The notes: generated by a model from the letters alone, not told the origin. Positions 36,656-47,979 are shown, counted from the first letter of the stretch. The stretch is 64,000 nucleotides of DNA from Eudorina sp. 2006-703-Eu-15 (GCA_003117195.1 BDSI01000003.1:558001-622000); one strand, 5' to 3'. Numbers and translations: made by a program.

Positions 36656-37300
36656 TCCCAGGTCTACGCACGCTTTGTCTGGGAGCGCGGCCCCGCCCCG
36701 CACGTGTACGGAAGTACGACGGCCGACGGAGTTCGTGTCGGACACCACATCTCCTCCAACCCCCTTCAGGACACGCCCTGCCACGCCCTGCACCCATGAC
36801 GTATGCGCTGCCACATATAACCGCCAGCCCGGCCCCGACACACAGCGATACACATACGCATAGGCATGATGTGGTCAGGACCGCAGCTGTAGACCGCACG
36901 TGCACAAAGGGCAAGTCAGGGTTCGTGTCGCCTGCCGCTCCTATGTGCCCCCCCGTGCACACAACACCCCGCCAAGCACCCGAGCAGCGTCTACCTCCAG
37001 CGTCCAGCCACTCATTTCATCAAGACCATATCGGCATATCCCTGCATGGCAATGCAAGGGAGGTCCAAGGTGTGTGCCGCCTGCTCCCACAACCCGGGCC
37101 CGCCCTATCCTAGTCCCAGCCCCCCACGCAACCGCCCCTTTTGCGGCTCTCGGCCACCGCCCAACCAGTAGCAGATCCAGATCTGAGCTACCTACCAACG
37201 CGGGTGCAGGCGGATATGAGCGCATGGCAGTTTGTCCTGTGCCTTGCCCCCACCCCCCCACACACACCCTAGGGCGTGTGCAAACCCTCGCAATCTTCTG
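36656..37300. other. Unassigned boundary of the mobile region
   Basis: No supported gene is present. Composition changes here from host-like exon/intron sequence to the nested mobile-element region that follows. The exact boundary could not be set. Confidence 0.3.
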
Positions 37301-37309
37301 GGCTGTTCA

Positions 37310-38820
37310 CCACCCGGGCTGCCCGCCTCTCCCCAGCACGGCGTGGCAAGGACCGGGATGGTCTGGGCTGCGACAGTTGCTGCATGCCCGAGATACGCAC
37401 TGGTGTTCATCGCCAGCTGCGCGGCCGCATTGCCGGCGCTGCCTGGGTGGCAGCGTGGCATGTGGTTGCGTAAAGCATGAAGGTGAGCACGCCGCCCCAG
37501 GTACGTCCAGTCCTGGTGATTGCGCGCAGCTTGTAGCGAGACGCCAGCGGCTTCTTGCGCTTGCCCTGCCGCGGCTTCTTGACTTTCTCCTCGTCACCGT
37601 TACGACTGTGTCCATACACCGGCTGAGCGCGCTGGCACCTGCCTGCGCTGCCGAGACTGCCTTGTCGGCCAGCCAACCGGTCCATGACTGCGGCTTAGCC
37701 GCTTTGACGCCGCTGCCATCACTGGTGCAGGCGTTGCCGCCGTTGGCGGTCTTGAGACTTGCGCTCCCGTCGGGTGCGGGCGCAGTGCCGTTGCTGATGC
37801 TCGCGCCGCAGTCGGGTGCTGGCGCGGCGTTGTTGCTGTTTGCCGCTGCGTGGGCGCTGAGGTCCCCCCCCCAGCTCTGGCGCCGGCATCTGGTCGCCAA
37901 CAGAGCTGACAGATGAGCAGCACGCAGCGAGCGTGTCCCCCGGAGAGTTCAAATGCGCAGTACAGGCCGTTGACGCTGCGGGCATCACAGCGGACTTGGT
38001 GTCTTCTTCCATGCAGGTCATGACACACGCGGCGCGCGCGTCGGCCATGCGCACCATGGGCACCGACACCACCCATCCAGGCTGTTGCGCCAGGTTGGGG
38101 TAGGAAGTGCAGCTGCGCAGAGGGGTACTGCGTGATGCAGTCCGCGACCTGGTGAAACTGCTCCTTGCCCGCCAGGATGTCGAAAAGGCGGGTGGTGGGA
38201 ACCACGAGCGTCTTGGTGAGCGGCAGGCGGGTTTCGTGCCGCGTGCCGGCTAGCAGCGTGATGTACAGCCCTCGGTGTCCAGCTCTCCCAGTACATTGGT
38301 TTTCTGCTGGTTGCCGGGGGTGAGGCTGCACTTGCTGGGCTTGATTTTGAAGCCGCGCTTGCGAGCAGCTGCCTCGGAGATGAGGTTGACGTCGGCGCAG
38401 TGGTCGCGCAGCACCACACATGTGGTGCCATTCAGCACGCATGAATACCCCCGCGCCGAATTAAAACATGAGATGCGGATTCTCAAAATAGCGTCTGGCG
38501 TCGGGGTTTAGGGCTAATGCTCTCGCCTTCTCCGCCGCACTGAGTGCGGCAAACGTTTTGATGCCGTCTGGGGGCTCGGCTGCCACGCCGTACTTCACGC
38601 CGCTGGGCAGTTGGTATGTATCGAACTCGCCCCGCCTCACGGGCAGGAAGTACGAGCTGGAGGCGGCCGAAACGCTGGATGCAGCAACGGCCTCGCAGCT
38701 GCCAGCGCTGGACGCTGCAGCGGCGTCAGCGCGGGCTGCAGACTCCCCGTGCGGCGCGCCTTCTTGCATGAGCAGAGCCAGCCTACGCAGAATCGCCCCC
38801 GGCCGGCCAGACAGGTTCAC
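37310..38820 (-). pseudogene. Gag/aspartic-protease-like retroelement remnant
   Basis: On the minus strand an Ala/Ser-rich gag-like ORF (38820-38461, ending ALNPDARRYFENPHLMF) overlaps a second frame. That frame carries a retropepsin-like stretch: VLNGTTCVVLRDHCADVNLI, with RGFKIKPSKCSLTPG and a beta-strand segment. After a frameshift near 38280 the frame resumes (LYITLLAG, PLTKTLVVPTTRLFDILAG, CITQYPSAQLHFLP), and another shift follows near 38090. The catalytic loop of retropepsins is D-S/T-G-A; here it reads DHCA, so Asp remains but the Ser/Thr-Gly pair is lost. Further downstream lies an Ala/Ser/Lys-rich tail. No reverse transcriptase was seen. It is best read as a decayed Ty3/gypsy-like gag-pro piece. 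Confidence 0.5.
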
Positions 38821-39105
38821 GCTGACTGTTATGTCAGGCGGTCGATCCGTGGCGGCCGCGCGGCGGGCTTGGAGGCTTTGGGTGCCTCAAAGAGCAGCGG
38901 AGGGATCTGAACCGGTGTGAAAGAGACCGGCGTGGGCTGGGACAGCAGAGTAGGCTGGCTGCTGATGCCCCGTGGAAAGAGTTTTGGTTGCGTGAACGCA
39001 CTCCGCAGCACTAGCAGCACGGCCCCAGGTGTACGTCTGAGACAGCAGTCGGTTGATCACTCCGAAGCTTTCACAAGGCTACGCACGATAGGTCGTGTGA
39101 GAGAG

Positions 39106-40553
39106 AAAAAATAGTATAATGTATGTTCTAGGACAGCTCCGACTAACCCCCAACTAACTCGTGTACGGCACCCCCAACCTCCTCAGCCGTACAGGAGCGG
39201 CAGTTGGGTGTCGGTAGCTGCCGCGGGTGGGAGCTGGTAGTTGTACGGAGGGCCGGCTGGGAAGCTGCCCAACCAGGGGCATAAACACGAGTCGTTGGCG
39301 TGAGTCGGGTAGCTGTACGGGTGGGAGCTGATAGTTGCGCGGGAAGCCGGCTTCGAAGCGACAGGAGCGCACAGGTGTACGGCAGAGCACAGGAGTCCTT
39401 GGCGGTAGTCGGCGGTTGTACAAGTGGGAGCTGGTAGCTGCGCGCGGAGCCGTTTGGGAAGCCTCGTGGGAGCTGCGTGTAAACTCAGATGGGATGCATG
39501 GGGCTGCACTCTTTCCATCAGCTACATCTGGGCCGTACACGGGGCACACGCTGCTGCTGCAGACCGGGGTAAGGGAAGCCTCGTGTGAGATGTTATCAGT
39601 GCCAGTATCCCGTAGATGCCCTTGGGCCCCCGCTGTCTACTCCCGCGGAGATGACCGGACACTGCCTTCTACGTTTTTTGCTCGAATTTGTTTTTCACAC
39701 GTGTACTGAAACGGGGCTGCATGGCTGGGGGCGGCACCGCGCTGTGGGGCGAAAGGAGCGAGGCACAGAAACTCAAGGGAAACTCAGTCAAAACTCGGGG
39801 GAAACTCGGAGGAAACTCGGAGGAAACTCGGCTGAAACTCCGAAGTCGAACAATGGAGGCTGTTCTTAGGCTTTTTGCTCTTGTGAGTAATTAGCGACTA
39901 GCGTCAGTTCTTCATCGCCTTGCGAAGCGCGCGGTAAGCGTCGGAGCTCAGGTCCTCTTGCAGCTGAGCCGCGGGCAGCCATTCAGCCTTGGGAAATCCT
40001 TTAAATCTCACCAAAAATTGCAGCTTGCCCTTTACAAATTTGCTGTCCTCGAAGCGCGACACTTCGAAGTGTGTTTGGCCACGCACCTGCTCGCGCTTGC
40101 CCCGAGGGGCCTGCTGCCACGCTTGCCCGCAGGCTTGTTTGCAGACGCAGCTGGTGGTGCCTCTTGAGCTTCAATAGCGCGTGTAGCCTGCTGCTGAGTT
40201 GTGGCAAGAGCACGCGCAACACGCCGCACCTGGCGCTGCTCCTGTGCTGCCTCTGCCTGGCGCTCACCCCGCCTGCCACCCTGTCTGTCACCTCCTGCAC
40301 CAACTGCATCTCTGACGGGCGGTGCAGGTGCTGCTTGCCCTCCACAGCGAAGCGATAGCCCTCCTGTCGTGTCACGGTGTAGTTCTGCTGTGAGTATGTG
40401 GCCTTCTCCTTGTCAAACAGCCCCTTGCCCTCCAGCAATTGCACGTGGTCACTTGACTTGAACCCGCTCACCACACGTGCCCCGTGTTCAGCGCCAGCAT
40501 GTAGTCCACATCTGCGAGTGCCTCATCAGGGAAGGTGCCTCCTTAACATGCTG
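39106..40553 (-). mobile_element. Left arm of a large inverted pair: integrase C-terminus plus chromodomain and flank
   Basis: This block matches the reverse complement of 44707-46172 over most of its length, with indels. Read on the minus strand it starts with the C-terminal part of an integrase: DEALADVDYMLALN, then an SH3-like stretch (VSGFKSSDHVQLLEGKG, YTVTRQEGYRFAVEGK, HRPSEMQLV). A basic linker and a chromodomain (THFEVSRFEDSKFVKGKL, FLVRFKGFPKAEWLPAAQLQ) follow, ending at 39904. Coding is split over frames, so it is broken. Outward of it is a non-coding flank with actcgg(a/g)gga-type repeats and CAGCT-rich sequence that could be an LTR; similarity to the other arm stops near 39106. 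Confidence 0.72.
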
Positions 40554-40831
40554 AGTTAACACCAAACACCAAAAGTTAACTTCAAATGTGCGTTTTTTTC
40601 CAGTGCCAGCCCACGCATCTATAGACCAACTTATGTCGACACTGAGCCCAAACAAGCTTTGCTTTGATTGTCCGACGCCATGCTGATTCTTCCTACATGC
40701 GGCCTCAAATGGGTCCAGGCCGAGTCTAGCCTCCGGGCCCATAAACAACAGCACCTATTGACCAGCTGATATTCCGATGAACCAGCCGTTCTCGTGCTCG
40801 CCTCCGCTCCGACAGAGTAGCACGGAGATCA

Positions 40832-42264
40832 ATGCGGAGATCAGTGCGGAGGGCAGCGCGGAGGACAGCGCAGCGGGCAGCACGGGGCGCAGCTCGGCGG
40901 GCAGCGCTGGCAGTGTCGGCGAGGGTGCTCGGGGGGGAGGGGAAGTGGAGGCGGAAGCCGCGCGGGTGGCGAGGCCGGCGTGCGCGCAAGCAGCGCCATG
41001 CGGCGATAGCACGGCGCCGCAAGCAGCGCGCATGCTACGTGCGGCTGTCTGGTGCCAGCTACCGCAAGCGTACCGGCCAGAAGGCTCGCCAATTTTGGCA
41101 GGAGGCGCGGCTAAAGGAGCAGCCGGCCCTCAAGCGCTGGCAGGCCGGGCGCCCTAGTGCACGGGTGGCGACTGCAGCTGAGCACGAGCTGTTGGTCGCC
41201 TACAACTATGGAGGCGGCACCCACGGGCACGCGCCTGCGGCGGCGGCGGGGGCGGCGCAAGCGCAGCCGGTGCAGGGGGCGGCGGCGGGGGCGGCGGGGG
41301 AGGCAGTGCAGGCGCAGCCGGGCAGACTTGGGTTGTGGCACCTGCTCCGCCATTACCGCGAGTGGGGTCAGCGACGGTGGCGCCTGACCGTCCACGTGAG
41401 GACCCAAAAGGTGAGTTTGCGGGCGCAGGCAGGCTACATCTACGCGCCAGTACCGCGCGTTGGGTAATTGATCGGAAGACAATCATGGTGCACGCGCAGG
41501 TTCTGGAGCAGACGGGACAGCAGCTGGCCGGCGGCAGGCCCAAGGAGAACGTCATTGTCGCCTGGGGCAACACCAACACCGGCTACGGCGGCATTGTCAG
41601 CAGGCAGGGCCGGGGCCCGAACCGGGCACTGCTGCGGCTGCTGGTGGACAAGTATGCACACCTGGTGGTGTACGTGGACGAGTACTACACCAGCCAGGCA
41701 AGCATGGAGGGGGACAGAGTATTGGGATCAACTGTGCCTCATTCAACATGCTTATTGGGGAATCTGTTTGATGTCGTGCAGGTGTGTGCGAAGTGTGGGC
41801 GGCGCTCGCTCGACAACGGGCAGCGTTGCCTGCAAGTGGTGTTTCCGTTTGGTGGCTCGCGCGCTCACGTCGTCCAAGTGTGCCAACACTGCGGGACTGT
41901 GTGGGTAAGTCAGGTTTGGGGAGCAGAGTCAGGTTTGGTGTGCAGAGTCAGGTTTTGGGCAGGTTTGGAGCGCAGGTTCAGTTTTGTGCTTGCCACGCCT
42001 GCCATGCAGGGCCGCGACGCCAACTCTGCAATGAACATGCGGCACGTGGCGATGGAGATGCTGCAGGGGAAAGCGCGGCCTGCGGCACTGCGGCCTGGTG
42101 GCGGCGGCGACGCGGGGCCTGGTGGCGGCGGCGGGGGCCCGACACCAGGCCCCGCGGCGGGGCCTGGAGGCGGCGGGCATGTTCGGAGCGGGGGCGGCGG
42201 GAAAGGCCACGTGGAGGAGGAGAGCGCGGAGCCACCCAAGAAGCGGTCCCGGCGCGCAGGCTGA
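40832..42264 (+). CDS. Fanzor (eukaryotic TnpB-like) RNA-guided nuclease homolog, RuvC-I not found
   Basis: Four exons, 40832-41410, 41500-41697, 41782-41904 and 42010-42264, are all phase 0 and give 384 residues. After an Arg/Ala-rich start come YVRLSGASYRKRTGQKA, an Ala-rich insert, LWHLLRHYREWGQRRWRLTV and ENVIVAWGNTNTGYGG. RuvC-II is VVYVDEYYTSQ (Glu254). A zinc ribbon has CxxC at 261/264 and CxxC at 293/296. RuvC-III is GRDANSAMNM (Asp303). The C-terminus is Gly-rich and ends in a nuclear-signal-like PPKKRSRRAG. This order (E, zinc ribbon, D-x-N-x-A) is that of TnpB/Fanzor, which cut DNA guided by an omega RNA. The RuvC-I Asp and the N-terminal wedge/REC part, which should precede YVRLSG, are missing. 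The gene begins just inside the left arm, so it may be 5'-truncated. Intron 2 is GC-AG (CAG|GCAAGC). Confidence 0.75.
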
Positions 42265-42881
42265 CGGGGCCAGCCGGTGTTCGGTTAGCTAGTGGGCAGC
42301 GGGCGAGCACAGCTTATTTTGGGGTAGTTGGTAGTTGCTGTTTTGTTGAGCTGTGCTGTGTGGCTGCTGGACTGCGACTGGGCACCTGGTTTGGCTTATG
42401 TGCCTGTACAAACCGACCCCGGGAGATGAGGCAGCGCCATTTACCTGGCGCACCTTCGGCCTCAGACGGCAGACGCGGTGTGGGCTCAGCCCACTTTTCC
42501 CCCTAGGGGGGCGACCGCCTTTGATCTTGTCGAAGCAAGCAGCCAGGAAGCATGTGGGGGAAAGTGAAGGGCAGGGCCACGGGGCGCTGTGCACGTGCGT
42601 GTGGGGGTACCGGGTTCGTGCCACAGCCCGAACCGGGGCCCGACGGGGAGTCCGACGGCGCAGGCTCCAACTTCCGCCAAAGCGGTGCTAGACGATGAGT
42701 GTCAGTGCAACGTCCCAGTCCTTGACGCAGATGAAGCAGGGAGGATAATCAAGGAGCCGTTACAGCTTGAATAGGAAGTGTGAAGGCCGGAGTGGGAGCG
42801 TTTGTTGTGGAACCCGAATGCGATGTTGTGCGTGTCTCGTGCTGGCACTGCTGATAGGGTAGTGCATTTAGTGCTCTGAGT

Positions 42882-43526
42882 TTGCCGCCGCTGGAGGAGC
42901 TCAAATACTTCTTCGCCCTAAACAAGCCCGTGTCGAACGCTGGACAACACTGTGACGACAGCCGTGTGGTGAGCGACAGCAGTAGGCTATGTGCGGGTTG
43001 TAATGTAGTGCACACGGGTGTCTGTGATGTGTTGTGTTGTAATGTGTCGTGTTTCCATTGCACTCGCAGCACTCGGACAAGCCAGAGGAGGTATGGGAGC
43101 GTGATGCTGAGGCGATGGGTCGGCCGGACCTCACAGGCACGAAGCAAGGCCGTGATCGTGTCGTGTTCAGGTTCGACATGCCATGCACGCCCGACCCGCT
43201 TTGCACCTTCATCGACTTTGGTGCGTCATCTATGGCACCACTGGCCTGCTCCCTGCCTCTCTTCCACGGGGACGCTTACATGGGCACTGCGAAGGTGAGA
43301 AGGGAGGTGTACTTATGTATGCTTGCCCTCCTACTACTCTCCCCGTGCCCCACAGATGATGGGCATGATGAAGAACGGTGATGGCGGTCGCAAGCCCAAG
43401 CATCAGCCCCGCACGGTCGGTGAGGGGATGTGCGGCAGTCTGATGATTGACCTGCCACACGACGAGCTCAGCATACAAGGCGCTCCACTTGACGCCCGCC
43501 TGCGCCAGGCACCCTCGAAGGGGTAG
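42882..43526 (+). CDS. Spliced gene of unknown function next to Fanzor (5' incomplete)
   Basis: Three exons in phase 0 were found: 42882-42968 (acceptor not fixed), 43070-43294 and 43356-43526, ending in TAG. They read PPLEELKYFFALNKP; HSDKPEEVWERDAEAMGRPD, FRFDMPCTPDPLCTFIDFGA, SLPLFHGDAYMGTAK; then MMGMMKNGDGG, TVGEGMCGSLMIDLPHDEL and RLRQAPSKG. Composition and clean splice sites support a real protein. I do not recognise the family. It lies about 0.6 kb downstream of the Fanzor stop, same strand, between the inverted arms, so it may be element cargo or a captured host fragment. An upstream stretch (DDECQCNVPVLDADEAGRII, stop near 42774) may be a decayed earlier exon. Confidence 0.5.
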
Positions 43527-43756
43527 CGTACAGGAATTATCTTGGAATGTGGCGCGTGTGTGAGTGTCCTTGTCGTGCAAAGGTGCTTGTATATGGGTCA
43601 TTAATGCCCTGTGTGCTTGGCTCGTTGTCATACACACACAGGGAACGTGGGCTGGTGGTGTATGCCAGTAAGTGCTTGCGGTCTGTGAGCGCCTATGCTT
43701 GGGCTGGGTTTGTGCCCTAGGGTAGGTGTGCGACCGTTGGGCTGTGCGGCGGTGCC

Positions 43757-44218
43757 GCCGGCCTGCCAAACATTCAACGCCTGGAGTTTGTCAACTCCTT
43801 AATACCCGCCTCGACTGGCTTTCGGCATCTTGTGGGTTGCTGCGGCCTTTGCAACTGGATAGTGGGCCAACTGGGTACTGGCCCGCCAAGCATGCAGGGC
43901 GGCCGGGCGCACAGGCGGTGCTCATGTTGGCTTGCCTCTTGCCCCTTCGGGCGGAGCCCTTGTGGTCGCATCGTGGCCTTCTCGGTTACCAGCCTCCAGA
44001 GCCCTGCAGAGCCCTTCAGAGCCCTTCAGAGCCCTTCAGAGCCCTTCAGAGCGCCTTAGAGCCCTCCAGAGCCCTTCAGAGCCCTCCAGAGCCCTTTAGA
44101 GCCCTCCAGAGCCCTTCAGAGCCCTCCAGAGGCCGGTGCAGATCCCTCCAGAGGCTGAGCGGCTCTGAAACAGCCCGTGTCAGGAATGCCAGACCACCCT
44201 GGAGGTAGCAGGAAGCCG
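43757..44218 (+). repeat. Direct-repeat block (copy 1) with 10-bp tandem array
   Basis: This block (gcctgccaaacattcaacgc ... gaatgccagaccaccct) recurs in the same orientation at 48777-49075. Its middle holds about a dozen copies of a 10-bp unit (cagagccctt with c/t variants) at about 43995-44135. The adjoining ORF is a translation of this repeat and shows no domain. Confidence 0.85.
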
Positions 44219-44706
44219 TCTTTCTACGAAGCACTGGGAAAAAGCACGCTTTTGAAGACATTATTCATGCTCTTCCCCGCTTACATGTGTTGCAGGTACC
44301 AGCTGGTAGCAGCTGTGCAGCGCGTATGGCTTGCTTTTTATGCAGGGTCGCCAGGTTGAACTACCAAGGGGCCCCGGCCTGCACATCATAGCCAATGTCA
44401 GTAAGAGTATGTTTTCAGTTTTGACTGAGTTTCAGCTGAATTTTGATCGAGTTTCTACCCAGCTACTCGCTGAGGGCTACATAGACACATGCATGCGGGA
44501 TAGCGCACCTCCTGCTCAAGGTGTTTGACCTGTACAACAGCACGCAGCACTCAGCAGACCAAGGAGACACCTCCAGGGCTTGCATCTTCCGGGGTTAGGC
44601 CACCTGGGTCACCGCCGCTGGCGAGAAGAGCTTTGCCACGTTCTCACCCACGGCACCCAGGGCCAAAAAAATGCTACTTTTTTAGCGTGGTGGGGGGGAT
44701 CCACCC

Positions 44707-46172
44707 TCTGATGAGGCATTCGCAGGTGTGGACTTCATGCTGTCGCTGCACAAGGGGCAGCATGCTAAGAACACGCGCGTGGTGAGTGGGTTCAAGCCTG
44801 GTGACCGCGTACGATTGTTGGAGGGCACGGGGCTGTTCGACAAGGAGAAGGCCACCTATTCACAGGACATTTTTACACCGTGACTCGGCAGAAGGGCTAT
44901 AGGTTCGCCGTGGAGGGCAAGCGACGCCTGCATAGCCCGTCGGAAATGCTGTTGGTTCGTGAAGTGACTACAGGGTAGCAGGCGGGGTGAAGCGCCAGGC
45001 AGAGGCACAGGAGCAGCACCAGGTGCGGCGTGTTGCGCGTGCTCTTGCCACATCTCAGCAGCAGGCTACACGCGCTATTGAAGCTCAAGAGGCACCACCA
45101 GCTGCGCCTGCAAACAAGCCTGCGGGCAAGCGTGGCAGCAGGCCCCTCGGGGCAAGCGCGAGCAGGTGCGTGGCGAAACACACTTCGAAGTGTCGCGCTT
45201 CGAGGACAGCAAATTTGTAAAGGGCAAGCTGCAATTTTTGGTGAGATTTAAAGGATTTCCCAAGGCTGAATGGCTGCCCGCGGCTCAGCTGCAAGAAGCT
45301 CCGACGCTTACCGCGCGCTTCGCAAGGCGATGAAGAACTGACGCTAGTCGCTGATTACTCACAAGAGCAAAAAGACTAAGAACAGCCTCCATTGTTCGAC
45401 TTCGGAGTTTCAGCCGAGTTTCCCCCGAGTTTTGACTGAGTTTCCCTTGAGTTTCTGTGCCTCGCTCCTTTCGCCCCACAGCGCGGCGCCGCCCCCGCCG
45501 CGCCAGTTTCAGTGCAGCCCCCTTGCACCGGTCAGCCGCAGCCGCGTGTGAGCTCTGATGCAGCTCGATCGTAGGTAGGAAGGCTGACGCGCCGCACCGG
45601 TGCACGCAGTGCACCGCACGCGGCCATGTCCTCACCTGGCTGGAACACATCCCATCACATCCCACACGCCACTTCCCAGCGCGGCGGGGACGGCTGGCGC
45701 CGCCCCGCCGCGCCAGTTACTGTGCAGTCCGTGTGAATCCCGTGTGCAGCCCAGATGCAGCTCATGGAAAGGCGCAGCCCCATGCATCCCATCTGAGTTT
45801 ACACGCAGCTCACACACAGCTTCCCAGCCAGCACCACACGCAACTGCCAGCTCCCACTCGTGCGCCACGCCAACCGCCAGCCACCACCCCCTGACCTCCG
45901 CCGTACACCTATGCACTCATGTCGCTTCGCAGCCGGTCTCCCGCGCAACTTCCAGCTCCCAGCCGTACAGCTACCCGACTCATGCCAACGACCCGTGTGC
46001 GTGCCCCCAGGCTCGGCAGCTTCCCAGCCGGCCCACCGTACAACTACCAGCTCCCAGCCGCGGCAGCTACCGACACCCAACCGCAGCTCCTGTACGGCTG
46101 AGGGGGTTGGGGTGCCGTACACGAGTTAGTTGGGGGTTAGTCGGAGCTGTCCTAGAACATACATTATACTAT
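44707..46172 (+). mobile_element. Right arm of the inverted pair: integrase C-terminus plus chromodomain and flank
   Basis: On the plus strand it encodes DEAFAGVDFMLSLHKGQH and FKPGDRVRLLEGTGLFDKEK, then hits a premature stop (QDIFTP-stop). It continues in other frames with a Gln/Ala-rich basic linker and a chromodomain (THFEVSRFEDSKFVKGK, LVRFKGFPKAEWLPAAQLQ), which lacks the DLSSD motif of the left arm through a small deletion. Beyond the stop lies a flank with gagtttc(c/a)gccgagt repeats. It ends in tcctagaacatacattatac, which is the mirror of the left arm's outer end. The arms point outward from the central 4 kb that carries the Fanzor gene. Confidence 0.72.
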
Positions 46173-47979
46173 TTTTTAGAGAGAGCAACACCGCAACACC
46201 GATTCGTTGCTGTGTTGGGCGACCTAGAGGGCGCTGCCCCTGCATGGGCAGCCCCGTCCGACCTGAGCACCGCGCAGGCACGCCCACGAACCTGCCGCGG
46301 GGGCTAGACCCGCACGGCCCCGCTGCACCAACCAGCACACACAGATGAACTACACCACCTCAAGAAGCCCCGGCCCAGCTTCCCCACCAGCACTGGCCGC
46401 TTGGTCTCTACCTCTCCACGAACGCCCACCTGCCCCTGCCTACCTCAACACCTAGGATACAGACGCAGCACGATAAACAACCTAGCGAAGGGGGGCAGCC
46501 AAACTGCTGACCCGGAAGTAGTTCAACCGGCGCAACCTGACCCGAACCCGCGCGCCGCGCAAGGGCGCCCCAACAAGAACCCAACCACCGGCTGCCCCCA
46601 ACCCCCGGGAGCACGAGCCCAACTGTTCCCACTCACATGCGCCCGCTCTCAACCCGGTTCACACCCCTGACCCAACCGCCCGCGCTGCCCCAACCGCCCG
46701 CTCTGTCCCAACCGCCCGCTGCTGCCAACGGATCGCACGTGCGCATGATATATCGTGACAGGAAGCCTTGCTTGGCTGGTGTTGTCACGGCTGCTGCCGT
46801 GCCAGGCCGTCGGTGGGTTCGCGATAAGGCAGCGCCCATGTCTAGATGGTCAAGGCGCAGTGAGGGACCTGCTAGTCTACACTGGTTTCGCCCGCGTTGG
46901 GAAGCCCAGGCTGCCCGTTAGGCTGCAGGGTCTGGTGTTCTGTGGGAGGAAACTACCCCACAACACGATATACCCCCAGGGAACGCGTTCCGGTGGCATA
47001 TAGATGTGTCTTTTGCCGTCAGTCCTACTACGTGTTCTGCTGATGCTATTTGGCCATGCACTGTCTGGGCCACATGGCAGGCATCGTGCCTGTCCCCAAG
47101 CTGCCGGCAACGCGCGGTGGCAGAAGCTTGCACTGTAACCCTGGTGGCATCTTCCGCTCATCTGCCTCATCACAGCACGTTCAGCAGGCGCCATTTTGGG
47201 GCGAGCCATTGCGCTGCGCAGCTGGGAGGTTAGGGTGTTCCGTGGGTGCTGGGGGAACTGAATGGCAAGTCGCTCAATAGAAAGACAAATCACAGTTTGG
47301 GCGAAGATTAAGCCTCGCAAATGTGCTTCCAACTTTTGGCGCACCAGGAACACCCCGTCAACCAACCCAATCACGATTTGGGCCTCATTTTCAGGCAGCC
47401 CTGTGCAAAGTAACCGGCACGCATAGCGGCGCCCACTTGCAGGCACGTTAACATCCTGACAAGTTGCCGTTCCAGTCACACAGCGCCAGCCTTCGCACAC
47501 GCAGAGCCGGCATGGCCAGTTGCTCAGGAGTTGGCCGTCGCTAAACACGAAACAGGCACGGCGACGAAACAGGCACGGCGACGTGCCACAAACCCAAGCA
47601 AAACCTGACTCCCGGGACGCCCTGCACACGCCATGTCTGGTTACACGTCAGGGCGTGACAGGCTGCCGATGCACTGCATAGGCCACCACAGGCCCCTCGC
47701 ATCTCCATGAATGCCGCACCCAGGCGGGAGCAGGCGGGAAGCTGGCGGGCGGCCGTGGCAGGCCATGCTGCGTGCGGGGCCGCTAGGGAGGCGGGAGTCT
47801 GAAGGGCAATTTCGGCAGGTCAGGACGCGATGGACAGGGCGGCTGCAGGCGCCCAGGTAGCAGTAGGCGCCCGGCAGGTGCGCAGGCAGCAGCTCCCTCA
47901 AACTCGAACCGCCGAATCTCTCGACTCTAATCTCTCCACCCCGCCTTTTGGACCCGCCCAGCCAGACCCAGCTCACCGT
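46173..47979. other. Unassigned part of the mobile region
   Basis: ORFs occur on both strands, the longest at 46877-47629 on the minus strand (250 codons; Cys-rich start, QIVIGLVDGVFLVRQKLEAH in the middle). None has a domain I recognise. A short CAACCGCCCGC tandem repeat lies near 46670-46725. Old element sequence is likely. Confidence 0.3.

Noticed and set aside
40488..40754. Minus-strand ORF with LGLDPFEAACRKNQHG, resembling a RuvC-I motif of Fanzor on the wrong strand
   Set aside because: Only GLDP matches, the strand is opposite to the Fanzor exons, and the ORF overlaps the integrase-related arm (DEALADVDY in another frame). An inversion separating RuvC-I from the rest cannot be shown.
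43990..44135. Tandem CAGAGCCCTT repeats as a CRISPR-like array
   Set aside because: Units are 10 bp, contiguous and without spacers; an ordinary minisatellite.
46877..47629. 250-codon minus-strand ORF as a gene
   Set aside because: No domain, no clear start context and decayed surroundings; kept only as a note in the region entry.
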